Positions 7,304-16,283 of a stretch of 24,070 nucleotides of DNA are shown here, piece after piece. Source of the DNA: an uncultured Candidatus Planktophila sp. (GTDB taxonomy: Bacteria > Actinomycetota > Actinomycetes > Nanopelagicales > Nanopelagicaceae). The notes under the pieces are model-generated. The model had not been told where the DNA came from, ran no database searches, and saw only the letters and a list, made by a program, of their open reading frames with translations. The position numbers and the translations under genes are program-made. Location of the stretch: assembly GCA_937927965.1 (NCBI GenBank), contig CALEZA010000054.1, positions 1-24,070 of the forward strand. Direction: 5' to 3'. Positions within the stretch are counted from its first letter, which is position 1; every line of letters starts with the position of its first letter.

Positions 7304-8688
7304 AGGTTTTCGGAAGTTTCAAAACGCCTTGAAAGACCTTCAGCAATGATGGGCGCAAGAGAGTTAACATCACCTGCTCCAAGTGTGAAAATCACATCCC
7401 CTGGCTTGGCTAATTCAATCACACGCTCTGCGGCCTCAATAAAGTTCGGTATGAAGTGGCCATTTTTCATCTTCTCTGCGATGAGCGCAGCACTAACACC
7501 TGGAATTGGTTTTTCACTTGCTGCATAAATTTCAAGGAGCGTCACATCATCAGCTTTATCAAGTGAAGTGGCGAATTGCTCAAGGAAGGCCTGAGTTCTT
7601 GAGTATCGGTGTGGCTGAAATATTACGAGCACTCGCCCGCCATCTGCATATCTGCGAGCAGCATCTAAAGTGACATTAATTTCAGTTGGATGATGGCCGT
7701 AATCATCAACAATTCGAATCCCATTAATACTTGATTTCAACTCAAATCTGCGTCCTGCTCCGCGAAATGTGTGAAGGCCCGCAATGAGCGCTTGAGCACT
7801 GAGATTAAAGGCTAATCCAAGTGCTAACACGCCTGCTGCGTTGAGGAGGTTGTGATGGCCTGGCACCTGAAGTTCAATAACGCCGACAACAGTGCCTTTC
7901 CAGAGCGCCCTTCCTCGAGATCCTGAAGCACTGAGCTCAATCTGATCAATTCGTAAATCTGCATCATCCGATGTTCCATACGAAATGGTCTGACAGGATT
8001 TCACGCTTTCACCCAGGTTTCGGGCTCCTGCATCATCAGCGCAATAGATGAGAAATCCTTCTGAATCGATAGTTGTGGCAAAAGATCTAAATACTTGAGC
8101 TACTTCTGGTTGAGTTGAGAAGAAGTCAACATGGTCATGCTCTATGTTGGTCACAATTGCAGCTCGTGGGTGATATTCAATAAAGGAGCCATCCGATTCA
8201 TCCGCTTCAGCGATGAAGAAGTCGCCTGAACCTCTATGAGCGTTTGAACCTGATGCTGTGAGGGTGCCTCCAATGGCAAACGATGGATCCTTGCCGCAAC
8301 TTTGAAAAGCTACTGTTGCCATGGAAGATGTTGTGGTTTTTCCATGCGTTCCAGCTATAGCAATACTTATGGAGCCGTGCATCAATTGAGCTAACGCCTT
8401 AGCGCGAGTCAGAACTGGAATTGATCGCTCAATAGCTCTCGCCAATTCTGGATTAGAAGGTGAAATAGCCGTTGAATAGATAACTACATCTGCAGAGTCC
8501 ACATTGGTTGCGCTATGACCAATAAAAATTTCAGCACCGAGAGCCTGGAGGGCAAGAGTTACTGAGGAATCTCGAGAGTCCGAACCACTGACATGAATTC
8601 CATCAGCTAGGGCAATGCGGGCAAGTCCGCTCATGCCCGAACCACCTATTCCAATAAAGTGGATCTTCTTTCCTGCAAATGAACTCAT
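7300..8688 (-). CDS. murC: UDP-N-acetylmuramate--L-alanine ligase
   Basis: Cytosolic ATP-dependent ligase that adds L-Ala, the first residue of the stem peptide, to UDP-MurNAc. At 462 residues it has the MurC layout: N-terminal UDP-binding Rossmann part with GIGGSGMSGLA (13-23) and SGSDSRDS (34-41), the central ATPase domain with P-loop GTHGKTTT at 113-120 and the metal-binding TNIEHDH stretch, and the C-terminal amino-acid domain with DDYGHHPTE and FQPHRYSRT. Complete. It overlaps murG upstream and ftsQ downstream by 4 bases each (ATGA), so the three are probably translated in step. Confidence 0.98.
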   Translation of the reverse strand: MSSFAGKKIHFIGIGGSGMSGLARIALADGIHVSGSDSRDSSVTLALQALGAEIFIGHSATNVDSADVVIYSTAISPSNPELARAIERSIPVLTRAKALAQLMHGSISIAIAGTHGKTTTSSMATVAFQSCGKDPSFAIGGTLTASGSNAHRGSGDFFIAEADESDGSFIEYHPRAAIVTNIEHDHVDFFSTQPEVAQVFRSFATTIDSEGFLIYCADDAGARNLGESVKSCQTISYGTSDDADLRIDQIELSASGSRGRALWKGTVVGVIELQVPGHHNLLNAAGVLALGLAFNLSAQALIAGLHTFRGAGRRFELKSSINGIRIVDDYGHHPTEINVTLDAARRYADGGRVLVIFQPHRYSRTQAFLEQFATSLDKADDVTLLEIYAASEKPIPGVSAALIAEKMKNGHFIPNFIEAAERVIELAKPGDVIFTLGAGDVNSLAPIIAEGLSRRFETSENL

Positions 8689-9773
8689 CGAACTCCCGCT
8701 GCGCTCTCAACCAACTCGCAAATCATATCTGCCGCATGAAGCCCAGCGAGATCTCCCTCAACAGAAGTCTTGCTGCTCTTTTCTAGAAGTCTCTCAATAT
8801 TCTTACTTAACCAGTCAGAATTAAATTGCGCCTGAGAAATGATCTCGGCACGATCTTGGAGAACGAGTGCTTCTGCGTTGAGTGCTTGCTCCCCATTTCC
8901 AAAAGGAAGAGGTACAAAGAGTGCAAAGCGGCCTAAGGTCGAAACCTCGGCACAGGTAACTGCTCCACTCCGAGCGATAATCAGATCTGCAGCAAGGTAA
9001 AGCTCTGCCATCTCTTCTATGTAATTGAGTGGCTTATAGAACTCTTGACTTGAAGGTAATGGGTTCTTCCCTCCAACTCCGTGAATAATTGAAATTTCCA
9101 TTGATTCGAGTCTTGGAAGTGATTGCTGAATAACCTGATTGATTGCTTGCGAACCCTGAGACCCACCAAAGATAAACACCAATGGGCTTTTGATATTCAA
9201 TGAATATTTCGTAGCTACATTTGCTTTTGCCTGATTGCGTGCTGCATTCCAATCAGATCTAGATTTCTCAGCAACCGTTCGTACATCTTCACGAAGAGGT
9301 AGTCCCGTAAGGTTTGCATTTGAAAGTTTTCCACTGTGAACGGGATAACTGATAGCAAGGCGAGAAGTCAGGTACGCGCCCATACGATTGGCCCATCCTG
9401 GCTTTGCGTTTTGCTCATGAATTACAAAGGGAGTTCTTGTAAGTGCAGCAGCTATATAAAGGGGACCAGAGACATAACCACCAAAACCGATTGCGCAATC
9501 TATATCTTTGAGAATTCTCATTGTCTTGGCTACAGATGCAATCAGTTGTAGCGGAACGGCGAGTAGGGCTGGAGAGATCGACCGAGGGATTGAGACTTTC
9601 GGAATAAGGTGCATCTCAAATCCAGCTTTAGGAATAAGAGCGTTCTCTAAACCTGATGCCGTTCCGATAAAAACACATTGTGTTGAGGAATCTCTTCTTT
9701 GCAGAGCGCGAGCGACAGCAAGTGCGGGCTCGATATGACCTGCCGTTCCTCCGCCTGCGAGAAGAATTCTCAC
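8685..9773 (-). CDS. murG: MurG glycosyltransferase, lipid II synthesis
   Basis: Peripheral membrane GT-B enzyme that transfers GlcNAc from UDP-GlcNAc to lipid I, giving lipid II. At 362 residues it has the N-terminal glycine-rich loop LLAGGGTAGHIEPA (4-17), IGFGGYVSGP (95-104), HEQNAKPGWANR (119-130) for the acceptor, FGGSQGSQAIN in the second Rossmann domain, and the nucleotide-sugar stretch ending GNGEQALNAE near the C terminus. It starts with GTG; the G is shared with the TAG stop of ftsW (TAGTG). The family order MurG after FtsW is typical. Confidence 0.97.
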   Translation of the reverse strand: MRILLAGGGTAGHIEPALAVARALQRRDSSTQCVFIGTASGLENALIPKAGFEMHLIPKVSIPRSISPALLAVPLQLIASVAKTMRILKDIDCAIGFGGYVSGPLYIAAALTRTPFVIHEQNAKPGWANRMGAYLTSRLAISYPVHSGKLSNANLTGLPLREDVRTVAEKSRSDWNAARNQAKANVATKYSLNIKSPLVFIFGGSQGSQAINQVIQQSLPRLESMEISIIHGVGGKNPLPSSQEFYKPLNYIEEMAELYLAADLIIARSGAVTCAEVSTLGRFALFVPLPFGNGEQALNAEALVLQDRAEIISQAQFNSDWLSKNIERLLEKSSKTSVEGDLAGLHAADMICELVESAAGVR

Positions 9774-10939
9774 TATTTCTTCTTTCCAAATCTTGCAATA
9801 AGTTCTTGCTTTACCTCGTTATCGCGTAAGGCCGTCCCAATTACAAAGCCTATAGCGCAGATTGTAGTCAGCAAGGCTGATCCTCCATAAGAGATCAGAG
9901 GAAGAGTCACACCGACAACGGGTAGCACGCTGATAGCCGTACCGATATTTAGAATTGATTGAATTCCAATCCAGCATGCAACACCAGCACACACATATCG
10001 AGAAAATGGATCGCGAGCTCGTAAAGAAATCAAGAAGATCGAATAGACAAGAGTTCCCAACAGAACGAGCACTCCGAAAGTTCCTAGAAGTCCCAGTTCT
10101 TCTCCAATAACCGAGTAGATAAAGTCGGTGTGAGCCTCAGCGAGATTTCCCCATTTTTGACGACTTCCACCAAGTCCTACTCCGAATACTCCCCCGCTAG
10201 CGAGACCGAGAAGGGAGTGAGCGGGTTGCCATCCAAAAGTCTTATATTCTTCAGGTGCAAAAGGATTGAGAAAGACGAGGAATCGAGCTCGGCGATAGTC
10301 AGAAGTTGCGATTCCAACAGCGAGGAGAATTGCAAGTCCTGCTGTGACTGTTCCCATCAAACGAAGTTTGATTCCAGAGATAAAAAGTAAAGTGCCGAAA
10401 ATTGCAGCAATTACAGAAGTTGTTCCCAAGTCACCGCCAGCCATAATGACGAGGGCGACTAAACCAAATCCTGGCGCAATCAGAGTGATCACATTAAAGC
10501 GGGTCCTCTCACGCTTTTCTTTGCGAGCAAGCAAATATGCTGCCCATAGTATGAGAAGAAACTTCACAAATTCACCTGGCTGAATATCGATAATCCGAAG
10601 ATTAATCCAGTTCGTATTTCCATTTACAGTCTTTTTCAAACCAGGAACCCGAGTCAGAGATACGAAAAATAGGGCGGCAACCAATCCCAAGCGAGCTATC
10701 TGCTCCCAACGCTCAAGAGGAAGTTTGGAGATATATAAGGCGAATGGAATTCCAACTAGCAAGAAGACGAATTGTCGAACTACAACAGCAAAAGCGTAGC
10801 CTTTGGTATCAATGGCATGAATTGAAGAAGCAGAAAAGACCATGATCAGGCCGAGCACAACCAATACAGAGGTGCTCACCATCAACATGTAGAAATGATT
10901 GACTGGCTTTTCTAGGAAATGTGCTGCTGTCTTACGCAT
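9773..10939 (-). CDS. ftsW: Septal peptidoglycan glycosyltransferase FtsW
   Basis: SEDS-family polytopic membrane enzyme that polymerises lipid II at the septum together with FtsI. At 388 residues there are about ten hydrophobic segments, the large periplasmic loop containing AEAHTDFIYSVIGEELG with the putative catalytic aspartate D272, and the C-terminal GVTLPLISYGGSAL family signature. The tail is short and basic (ARFGKKK); the long cytoplasmic C-terminal tail that binds FtsZ in mycobacteria is missing. It overlaps murD by 8 bases and shares one base with murG. FtsW rather than RodA is chosen because of the cluster context. Confidence 0.96.
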   Translation of the reverse strand: MRKTAAHFLEKPVNHFYMLMVSTSVLVVLGLIMVFSASSIHAIDTKGYAFAVVVRQFVFLLVGIPFALYISKLPLERWEQIARLGLVAALFFVSLTRVPGLKKTVNGNTNWINLRIIDIQPGEFVKFLLILWAAYLLARKEKRERTRFNVITLIAPGFGLVALVIMAGGDLGTTSVIAAIFGTLLFISGIKLRLMGTVTAGLAILLAVGIATSDYRRARFLVFLNPFAPEEYKTFGWQPAHSLLGLASGGVFGVGLGGSRQKWGNLAEAHTDFIYSVIGEELGLLGTFGVLVLLGTLVYSIFLISLRARDPFSRYVCAGVACWIGIQSILNIGTAISVLPVVGVTLPLISYGGSALLTTICAIGFVIGTALRDNEVKQELIARFGKKK

Positions 10940-12335
10940 GATTGACTACTTTCTTTATTGCTTCAGCGAATCGATCTCCACGATCTACATATGAAATAAA
11001 TTGATCCATTGATGCACAGGCTGGTGCGAGAAGAACAACATCACCCTCAGTTGCTAATTGCTGTGCTTTTCGTACTACTTCCTCCATCAATTCATTACTT
11101 TGACTGCCTTTTTGATAACCGGCAGGGGCATCTATTCGAAATATTGGAAGCTCAGGCGCTTTCAAATGTAATTGGTGAGCTATGAGCTCTCTATCTTCGC
11201 CAATCAGGATTGCAGCTTTTAGTCGACTCCAAATGCGATCAACAAATGGCTCCATATCTGCACCCTTTGCAAGACCTCCAGCGACCCAGATAACCGAGAA
11301 GTGAGAGAGAATTGAGGCTGTTGCAGCATGAGGATTTGTAGCCTTTGAATCATCAACCCACCGGATACCCTTATGAGATAACACCTCTTCTATGCGATGG
11401 CGTCCTGGGGTAAAGGTGGCTAAGCCCTCTCGAATTTTCTCGTGGGCTATTCCAGCCGTAGCAGATAGTCCCGCCGCTGCCAGAGCATTGGACACTTGAT
11501 GAGGAACCGTTGGAGTAATTTCTGTTAATTCAGCAATCATCGCCGCCTCTTGCGGATCAGCCACAAAAGCTCGATCGATTAAGAGTTCCTCTACGACACC
11601 TAATTCTCCAGGCGCAGGAGTATCTAGGGAGAAGAAAATCTTGCGTCCAAGCCAGTGAGATGTGCGCCCCACAACTTCGCCATCATCTCCGTTGAGAATG
11701 GCAGTTGCGGACCGATCCAAAATAGATAACTTTGCTTTTGCATAGGCATCAAATGAGCCATGCCAATCAATGTGATCATCGGCGATATTCAATATGGCAG
11801 ATGAGATGAATTGAGCATCTTCAATCCAGTGAAGCTGAAATGAAGAAAGTTCCAAAATAAGGTAATCGTAATTATTGGGGCTTAATACTGATTCAATGAC
11901 CGTCGTTCCGACATTTCCACACGCGACAGAATTTACGCCTGCGGTTGCAAAGATGTGAGCAATCATTTCAACAGTAGTTGTTTTCCCATTTGTCCCAGTC
12001 AGCGCAATCCATTTTTGGCCAGCAACGCGTTCATTTCTGATTGACCAAGCAAAATCAATTTCGTTGAGAATATCTTTCCCGTGGCTTCGGAAATCCATGA
12101 CGAGTGGGTGATCCTCGCGCCAACCAGGAGAAACCATCAATGCATCAAAATCGGTGCTGGATACAGCCGAAGGATGGCGAACGGTAAACCCTTCAAGCGA
12201 AGTTATCTTTTCGTCTGCATAAACAATTTCTGCTCCTTGAGCAATTAATGCTTCGCCCACCGCTCTTCCTGTTACGCCAGCTCCAGCGACAAGAATTCTC
12301 TTCTCGGAAAGTGAAAGATATGCGTGTGCAGCCAT
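10932..12335 (-). CDS. murD: UDP-N-acetylmuramoyl-L-alanine--D-glutamate ligase
   Basis: Cytosolic ligase that adds D-Glu as second residue of the stem peptide. At 467 residues it has the N-terminal UDP-binding part with LVAGAGVTGRAV (15-26), the P-loop GTNGKTTT at 114-121, LELSSFQL with the neighbouring NIADDHIDWHG metal/ATP region, and the C-terminal domain with VDDSKATNP, WVAGG and LLAPACASMDQF. Complete. It starts 10 bases before the end of the mraY side of the operon and overlaps ftsW by 8 bases, so it belongs to the same transcript. Confidence 0.98.
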   Translation of the reverse strand: MAAHAYLSLSEKRILVAGAGVTGRAVGEALIAQGAEIVYADEKITSLEGFTVRHPSAVSSTDFDALMVSPGWREDHPLVMDFRSHGKDILNEIDFAWSIRNERVAGQKWIALTGTNGKTTTVEMIAHIFATAGVNSVACGNVGTTVIESVLSPNNYDYLILELSSFQLHWIEDAQFISSAILNIADDHIDWHGSFDAYAKAKLSILDRSATAILNGDDGEVVGRTSHWLGRKIFFSLDTPAPGELGVVEELLIDRAFVADPQEAAMIAELTEITPTVPHQVSNALAAAGLSATAGIAHEKIREGLATFTPGRHRIEEVLSHKGIRWVDDSKATNPHAATASILSHFSVIWVAGGLAKGADMEPFVDRIWSRLKAAILIGEDRELIAHQLHLKAPELPIFRIDAPAGYQKGSQSNELMEEVVRKAQQLATEGDVVLLAPACASMDQFISYVDRGDRFAEAIKKVVNHA

Positions 12336-12345
12336 GATCTATTTC

Positions 12346-13404
12346 TTAACCAGCGACCCATTGGGTATAGAAAAGTCCGAGACCAAGTGCCACCGAAAGG
12401 CCCGCAATAATCCAAAAACGAAGAACGATTGTTACTTCACCCCAACCCATCAGCTCAAAATGATGCTGAAGTGGTGCCATTTTAAATAGTCGCTTTCCAC
12501 CTGTGAGCTTGAAATAAATCACCTGAAGGGCCACAGAGAGCGTAATGAGAACAAAGAGTCCACCAAGAGGAATCAGGAGAAGCTGAACTCTCAGTGAGGC
12601 TGCAATGCCTGCAAGAGCGCCTCCCAATGCGAGTGATCCAGTATCGCCCATGAAGATTCTTGCAGGTGAAGCATTCCACCAAAGAAATCCTGTGCACGAG
12701 CCCGCAAATGCTGCAGAGAGAACTGCAAGATCAAGGGGATCTCGCACTTGATAACAATTAGTACTCACTACTGTGGCACACGATTGTCCAAACTCCCATA
12801 CTCCAATCAAAATGAAAGCAAGGAAGGTCATCACAGAGGCACCAGTTGCAAGTCCATCTAGACCATCGGTGAGATTCACACCATTACTAGTTGCTGTGAC
12901 CATAAAAGCAATCCAGATCACAACTGCAACTACACCAAGAGTGATTGATGTATCGCGAACAGTGGAAAGTTGAAGGCTAATCGGAGTTAATCCATCTTTA
13001 TCTGCATACTGCAGTCCCAGGTATCCAAATATGGAAGCTGCTACAACTTGGCCAAGAATTTTCTGCTTTCCACTAATTCCTTGGGAGTTTTGACGCGAGA
13101 TCTTCATATAGTCATCTAGAAAGCCCACAAATCCGAGGGCAACTACTAAACCGATAATGAGTAGTGCGGAGACGCTGACGCTATTTCCAGTGACAAGATG
13201 AGCGAGGAAGTATGCAATTATCACCGAACCGATAATTGTGATTCCTCCCATTGTCGGAGTGCCACGCTTGGTGTGATGTGAAGATGGTCCGTCATCTCGA
13301 ATGAACTGACCAAAACCTTTGCGCTCGAGGAACTTAATAAAGAGCGGAGTGCCAAAGAGGGAAAGTAGAAGAGCTAGTGCACCTGCAATCAAAATAACTT
13401 TCAT
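12346..13404 (-). CDS. mraY: Phospho-N-acetylmuramoyl-pentapeptide transferase
   Basis: Polytopic membrane enzyme that joins UDP-MurNAc-pentapeptide to undecaprenyl phosphate, making lipid I. At 352 residues it has about ten membrane segments, the MraY signature RGTPTMGG (47-54), the aspartate pair D97-D98 in [18 protein letters not shown] (177-186), [14 protein letters not shown] and the histidine motif [13 protein letters not shown] cysteine-containing extracytoplasmic loop just before RDPLDLAV resembles that of other actinobacterial MraY proteins. Spacing is 3 bases from murF and 10 from murD. Confidence 0.98.
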   Translation of the reverse strand: MKVILIAGALALLLSLFGTPLFIKFLERKGFGQFIRDDGPSSHHTKRGTPTMGGITIIGSVIIAYFLAHLVTGNSVSVSALLIIGLVVALGFVGFLDDYMKISRQNSQGISGKQKILGQVVAASIFGYLGLQYADKDGLTPISLQLSTVRDTSITLGVVAVVIWIAFMVTATSNGVNLTDGLDGLATGASVMTFLAFILIGVWEFGQSCATVVSTNCYQVRDPLDLAVLSAAFAGSCTGFLWWNASPARIFMGDTGSLALGGALAGIAASLRVQLLLIPLGGLFVLITLSVALQVIYFKLTGGKRLFKMAPLQHHFELMGWGEVTIVLRFWIIAGLSVALGLGLFYTQWVAG

Positions 13405-13407
13405 GCC

Positions 13408-14802
13408 TTACTTCTCCCCCGCGTCTTCAACTTCAATCTTTCTCTTCCACATCAACTCAATCGATTCTGCCAATTCCTCCAGCTGTGCAGCCCGAGATGC
13501 CTTACACAGCACGACATCACCGCGGCTGATGTGCTCGGCCACTTTCAGAGCAGCTGCCTTATCGGAACATAAGTGCACCTCTGTAACTGCATTTCCACCG
13601 AGATTGAGGGCATATTCATCAGCGCCAATCGCGACGAGATGATCTATGCCAATCTCAGAAGCAAGGGTCCCAATAGCAGCATGAGCTTGGTCAGATGACT
13701 CGCCGAGTTCACCCATCTTTCCAAGAAACGCCCAGGACTGCCCGCCTCGTTCCTGAGCGAGATGGACAAGCGTGCGAAGGGCTGCTGCAATCGAATCGGG
13801 ACTCGCGTTGTAAGCATCATTTACAAGTGTCAGATCGACAAGCTCATGAATTTCCATTCGCCATTTCGCTTGTGATTCCGCCATTGATAAAGATGCCGCT
13901 ATCTCATCTGTTGTAAAGCCGAGTGCGTGGGCAACTGCCGCGGCAGCGAGTGCATTAGAAACTTGATGCTGGCCGTATAGGCGAAGCGCAACAGAGCTTC
14001 GACCTTCTGGAGTAACAAGGTCGAAATGTGGGCGCCCATCACGAAGATCAACATCAGCAGCTCGCACTACATCTGTGCTCTTCTCACCGAATGTGAAAAT
14101 CTTTCCCTCATGTAATTTCGCCATGGCAGGTGTGTACGGGTCGTAATCACCCAAGATAGCTATTCCTGACTTATCTAGTGACGAAATCATCTCGGACTTA
14201 GTTTCAGCAATTTTCTCGATGGAGCCAAATTCTCCGAGATGAGCCTCTGCCACACGAAGAACAACACCGATTTCTGGTTGTGCAATCTTGCATAAGGAAG
14301 CGATATCGCCCTGATGTCGAGCTCCCATTTCGACAACACAATACTTTGTATCTTCATCGCATTGCAGAAGAGTGAGAGGCACTCCTAATTCGTTGTTGTG
14401 ATTTCCCTTTGGGGCAACCGTTGCAGCTTTTGATGACAGAACTGATGCAAGCAACTCTTTTGTGGTTGTTTTGCCCTGAGAACCTGTAATGCCAATAACG
14501 ACTATTTGAGGCACATTCATTCGAACATGATTGGCTAACTTGCTTATTGCCACAGTGACATCATCGACGACAACACAGGCATAATTGACCGTTCTCGTAG
14601 TGAGGGCTAGAACGGCTCCATGAGCGAAAGCATCTGCAACAAAATCGTGTCCATCTACTTTTTCGCCTTTAAGTGCAAGAAAAAGCGAACCTGGTGTTGC
14701 AAGATTGGAAGATAGAACTGCTGGTGCAGTTACATCGCAATCTTCTCCATGCAAAACTCCACTTACTACTTCTGCGATAGCGCTAGCTTTCATGGTAATC
14801 AT
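13408..14802 (-). CDS. murF: UDP-MurNAc-tripeptide--D-Ala-D-Ala ligase
   Basis: Adds the D-Ala-D-Ala dipeptide to complete UDP-MurNAc-pentapeptide. At 464 residues it has the short N-terminal domain with SLFLALKGEKVDGHDF (39-54), the P-loop GSQGKTTTKELL at 107-118, GNHNNELGVPLTLL shortly after, which is typical of MurF, the VVEMGARHQGDIA metal region, and a C-terminal domain with NDAYNASPDS. The annotated ATG gives an ATGA overlap with murE; a second ATG three codons later (14791-14793) is an alternative start that would leave a 5-base gap. A ddl gene supplying the dipeptide is not in the window. Confidence 0.98.
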   Translation of the reverse strand: MITMKASAIAEVVSGVLHGEDCDVTAPAVLSSNLATPGSLFLALKGEKVDGHDFVADAFAHGAVLALTTRTVNYACVVVDDVTVAISKLANHVRMNVPQIVVIGITGSQGKTTTKELLASVLSSKAATVAPKGNHNNELGVPLTLLQCDEDTKYCVVEMGARHQGDIASLCKIAQPEIGVVLRVAEAHLGEFGSIEKIAETKSEMISSLDKSGIAILGDYDPYTPAMAKLHEGKIFTFGEKSTDVVRAADVDLRDGRPHFDLVTPEGRSSVALRLYGQHQVSNALAAAAVAHALGFTTDEIAASLSMAESQAKWRMEIHELVDLTLVNDAYNASPDSIAAALRTLVHLAQERGGQSWAFLGKMGELGESSDQAHAAIGTLASEIGIDHLVAIGADEYALNLGGNAVTEVHLCSDKAAALKVAEHISRGDVVLCKASRAAQLEELAESIELMWKRKIEVEDAGEK

Positions 14803-16283
14803 GAGTGAGCCTCGATTGCAGCAGCTGATTGAAGGCGATCATCAAATGGACTGACAACCCCGTTTGCCTCTTGACCCACTTCATGACCCTTACCTAGAAC
14901 TAGAACTGTGTCGCCAGGGGCTGCAAGGGAAATTGCGTAAGAGATTGCTTCAGCACGGTCTTCAATGATTGAAGATGGTGATGTGATTGTGTTTGCTCCC
15001 ACCATCTCCTTAAGAATCTGAGATGGGTTCTCACTCCTCGGATTATCACTTGTAAAGATTGCAATATCTGATCCCTGCACGAGCGCTTCTCCCATTAAAG
15101 GACGCTTAGTCTTATCTCGGTCACCACCACAGCCCAAAACTGCAATCAGGCGACCATCTGTGAAATCTCGAGCTGCTCCCAATACGCTAGTGACCGCATC
15201 TGGTGAATGAGCATAATCAACAAGAACTTTATAAGACTGACCTAAATTAACCGCCTCAAGACGACCTGGCGCACCCTTGAGCGTCGGAATAATCGATGCC
15301 AATTCAAGTGGATCTATTCCAACCTCATATGCGATTGCAACAGCCATAAGCAAATTATCGAGATTGAATCCCCCATGCATCTGGGTGCGTGACTGAAGAA
15401 GAACACCATCCTTGCCTCTAATTACAAATTCTGCCCCTGAGGGAACTTGATGAATTTCACTGAAGTGCCAAGTTGCTTTTGGGTTACTTCTCGATAAGGC
15501 CATCATCGAAATTTCTGCCTCATTAAATAATCTCAAACCGTACTCTGAATCGATATTTACCATGCCAGACTCCGCATATTCATGAGTGAAGAGCTGGGCC
15601 TTCGCTCGATAATAGCTCTCCATGTCGCCATGAAAGTCGAGATGGTCTTGTGAAAGATTTGTAAAACCCACTATTGAAAAGTGAGATCCCACCATTCTCT
15701 TTAACTCTAATGAGTGACTAGAAATCTCCATCACCAAATGGCGCATGTGGCGTTCAACCATCGCTGAAGCTAATGCCTGCAGTTCTGGTGCTTCAGGTGT
15801 AGTGCGATCACTTTTTGCCCGCTCATCCCCTATTCGGGTTTCAACGGTTCCGATTAAGCCACTCTCACGCCCAACCGCCATAAAGATTTGATACAACAGA
15901 GTCGTCACGGTTGTCTTGCCGTTGGTCCCTGTGATTCCAATGCTCTGCATATCTCTTATCGGATATCCGTAGAGACTTGCCGAAAGTGCTGCTCCTGCCT
16001 CACGAACTCGTGACACTACTAGCGTTGGTAATTCTTGTGAGAGCTTTGCACCCTCAGCATCAGTCAGAACAGCGACGGCACCTTTGGCTTTAGCTTGGGA
16101 GATAAATTGAGCGCCATGAACTTTGGCGCCGGGAAAAGCTAGAAAAATATCACCTGGTTCAACATCAGAGTCTCTGTGTGTGGCTCCAGATATCTCGACA
16201 TCCTTAAAATTCAACTTCTCTGCATTCACCAACTCCGCTGCAGCGCTGAGCGCGTAGCGTGGGGAGTTGATTGGACGCAGCAT
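14799..16283 (-). CDS. murE: UDP-MurNAc-L-Ala-D-Glu--meso-diaminopimelate ligase
   Basis: Adds the third stem-peptide residue. At 494 residues it has the N-terminal SGATHRDSDVEPGDIFLAF stretch (32-50), the P-loop GTNGKTT at 119-125, the carbamylated-lysine region around YYRAKAQLF (224-232), and DYAHSPDA (356-363). The DNPR motif at 413-416 is the known specificity signature for meso-diaminopimelate, whereas L-Lys enzymes have a different sequence there, so this organism should have DAP-type peptidoglycan. Its ATG shares one base with the ftsI TAA stop (TAATG) and its stop overlaps the murF start. Confidence 0.98.
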   Translation of the reverse strand: MLRPINSPRYALSAAAELVNAEKLNFKDVEISGATHRDSDVEPGDIFLAFPGAKVHGAQFISQAKAKGAVAVLTDAEGAKLSQELPTLVVSRVREAGAALSASLYGYPIRDMQSIGITGTNGKTTVTTLLYQIFMAVGRESGLIGTVETRIGDERAKSDRTTPEAPELQALASAMVERHMRHLVMEISSHSLELKRMVGSHFSIVGFTNLSQDHLDFHGDMESYYRAKAQLFTHEYAESGMVNIDSEYGLRLFNEAEISMMALSRSNPKATWHFSEIHQVPSGAEFVIRGKDGVLLQSRTQMHGGFNLDNLLMAVAIAYEVGIDPLELASIIPTLKGAPGRLEAVNLGQSYKVLVDYAHSPDAVTSVLGAARDFTDGRLIAVLGCGGDRDKTKRPLMGEALVQGSDIAIFTSDNPRSENPSQILKEMVGANTITSPSSIIEDRAEAISYAISLAAPGDTVLVLGKGHEVGQEANGVVSPFDDRLQSAAAIEAHS